From NCBI GenBank assembly GCA_964343975.1, contig CAYFLU010000099.1, positions 1 through 12,495 on the forward strand: a DNA stretch of 12,495 nucleotides, given 5' to 3'. Each line of letters begins with the position of its first letter. The first letter of the stretch is position 1. Positions 11,764-12,495 of the stretch are shown here, in pieces. The notes under the pieces are model-generated. The model was not told the origin of the DNA, did no database searches, and saw only the letters and a list, made by a program, of their open reading frames with translations. Made by a program: the position numbers and the translations under genes. Origin of the DNA: SCUN01 sp964343975. GTDB lineage: Bacteria > Acidobacteriota > Vicinamibacteria > Vicinamibacterales > SCN-69-37.

Positions 11764-12318
11764 TCAGCGCGCGGCGAGTGCGGCGAGTTCGCGTTGAAGC
11801 GCGGCCGTGCGTTCCGGGCTCACGTCGCCGTGCGCCACCCATCGCACGATCCCGCCCCGATCGATCAGGATCAGAAACGCGTCATCGTCGGTCGCATCGG
11901 TGTGGCCGACGCGGTCTTTCCAGTCGCCGGTCTTCGAGGTCACGGTGATCACGTGATCGCGCAGCGCTTCCGGCGTGCTCTTGCGCATCCCGCTCTTGAT
12001 GAAGGGGCTGGCGAGCTTGGCCATGCCGCCGAGCATCGGCATCTCGTAGCAGGCGACGCCGGCGCCGAGCGTCTTGCGGCACCACGCCGACCACTGTTCG
12101 ACCGGCGTGCGCGCGTCGTAGGTGAAGCCCATGAGGAGCAGCGCGGGCGTCCCGGCCGCTGATGCGGGCAGCGTGACCTCGTGCCCGTTCAACGTCTCGC
12201 CCGCCACATCAGGAAGTCGATCCCCCACGCGAATTCGCGGCACATCCGCCTCGACGATCGCAACAGTGAGGAGCAGGGCGATGAGAGAAAGACCGAGACG
12301 ACGGGCGAGGGGAGGCAT
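11764..12318 (-). CDS. Exported thioredoxin-fold (redoxin/ATP10-like) protein lacking CXXC
   Basis: The product is 184 aa. Residues 1-24 are a Sec signal peptide (PLARR, then a Leu-rich core, cleavage near VEA-D). The mature part opens with the redoxin-type stretch VGDRLPDVAGETLNGHEVTLP (31-51), followed by a beta strand ALLLMGFTYD where thioredoxin-like proteins usually place CXXC. Here that site has no Cys pair; the only cysteines are C80 and C90. A conserved-looking YEMPMLGG and SGMRKSTPEALRDHVITV region and a terminal LIDRGGIVRWVAHGDVSPE complete the fold. The overall pattern recalls TlpA/AhpC-like redoxins and, more loosely, the ATP10 assembly-factor family. A redox-inactive or single-Cys periplasmic role is inferred. 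No ribosome-binding site is clear; a TACACT box is centred about 20 nt upstream. It lies 57 bp before the aminotransferase gene. Confidence 0.72.
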   Translation of the reverse strand: MPPLARRLGLSLIALLLTVAIVEADVPRIRVGDRLPDVAGETLNGHEVTLPASAAGTPALLLMGFTYDARTPVEQWSAWCRKTLGAGVACYEMPMLGGMAKLASPFIKSGMRKSTPEALRDHVITVTSKTGDWKDRVGHTDATDDDAFLILIDRGGIVRWVAHGDVSPERTAALQRELAALAAR

Positions 12319-12364
12319 TTATGGCTTCTGACGCCAGTGTAAGCGATGAGGTTGCGGCGTGCTT

Positions 12365-12400
12365 CCGCCAACGAGCGAGCCGAGCGAGCGATGTTGGCGG
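12365..12400. repeat. Stem-loop repeat, copy 1
   Basis: CCGCCAAC (12365-12372) pairs with GTTGGCGG (12393-12400) around a 20-nt loop. The loop contains a 16-base stretch, GAGCGAGC followed by CGAGCGAG, that reads the same in both directions (a mirror repeat). The repeat lies outside any gene, 47 bp upstream of the minus-strand gene starting at 12318. Confidence 0.6.
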
Positions 12401-12417
12401 CGCTGATGACACACCTG

Positions 12418-12449
12418 GCCAACAAACGAGCGAAGCGAGTGATGTTGGC
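12418..12449. repeat. Stem-loop repeat, copy 2
   Basis: GCCAAC (12418-12423) pairs with GTTGGC (12444-12449) around a 20-nt loop, the same loop length as copy 1 and 15/20 identical to it. Its core GAGCGAAGCGAG is again a mirror repeat. The GCCAAC arms of the two copies start 51 bp apart. The remaining bases of 12319-12495 show no gene. Confidence 0.6.
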
Positions 12450-12495
12450 GTGCAGATGGAGGCAGTGGGTGGAGTGGGATTCGGTCTGTCCGCCG

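Overview
The window is GC-rich (roughly two thirds G+C by eye), densely packed bacterial chromosomal DNA with short intergenic gaps and several overlapping stop/start codons. The gene content and style suggest a free-living Gram-negative such as an Acidobacteriota (Vicinamibacteria-like) or Gemmatimonadota member. It includes a Ser-type penicillin/AHL acylase, an SPFH + zinc-ribbon pair, a Tat-exported polyhydroxybutyrate-depolymerase-like esterase and hybrid-kinase pieces. The phylum is an inference from style and no marker here settles it.

Left end (138-1048, + strand): an exported, probably lipid-anchored protein whose C-terminal domain matches the bacterial RNase A-like CdiA-CT toxin family, translationally coupled (TGATG) to a CdiI_2-type immunity protein. 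This complete toxin/immunity pair, without any CdiA/CdiB or Rhs carrier in view, is the most unusual content of the window.

Next (4159-1065, - strand): a cyclic-nucleotide-binding/DUF1003 membrane protein, an SPFH-domain protein with a C-terminal excisionase-like helix-turn-helix, and a membrane-anchored double zinc-ribbon protein, probably one transcription unit. A 29-bp divergent promoter separates it from rsmE (16S rRNA m3U1498 methyltransferase, + strand). rsmE is followed after 10 bp by a periplasmic penicillin/AHL acylase precursor (4940-7165).

Middle (7178-9480): a Tat lipoprotein esterase on the - strand, then on the + strand a 60-residue one-helix membrane protein, an orphan cheW, an 11-bp perfect hairpin, and a hybrid histidine kinase gene that has lost its sensor, HisKA and N-box but keeps an intact receiver domain.

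Right part (9477-12318, - strand): a thioredoxin-fold exported protein lacking CXXC, a fold-type-I PLP aminotransferase, and a CDF zinc/cobalt exporter with a 16-histidine N-terminal tail. The last 177 bp hold two copies of a 32-bp stem-loop repeat with no gene.

Three + strand genes (138, 4189, 4940) have a TANNAT box ending exactly 7 nt before the start codon and no convincing Shine-Dalgarno, which suggests leaderless transcripts. No tRNA, rRNA, CRISPR array, transposase or integrase was seen.
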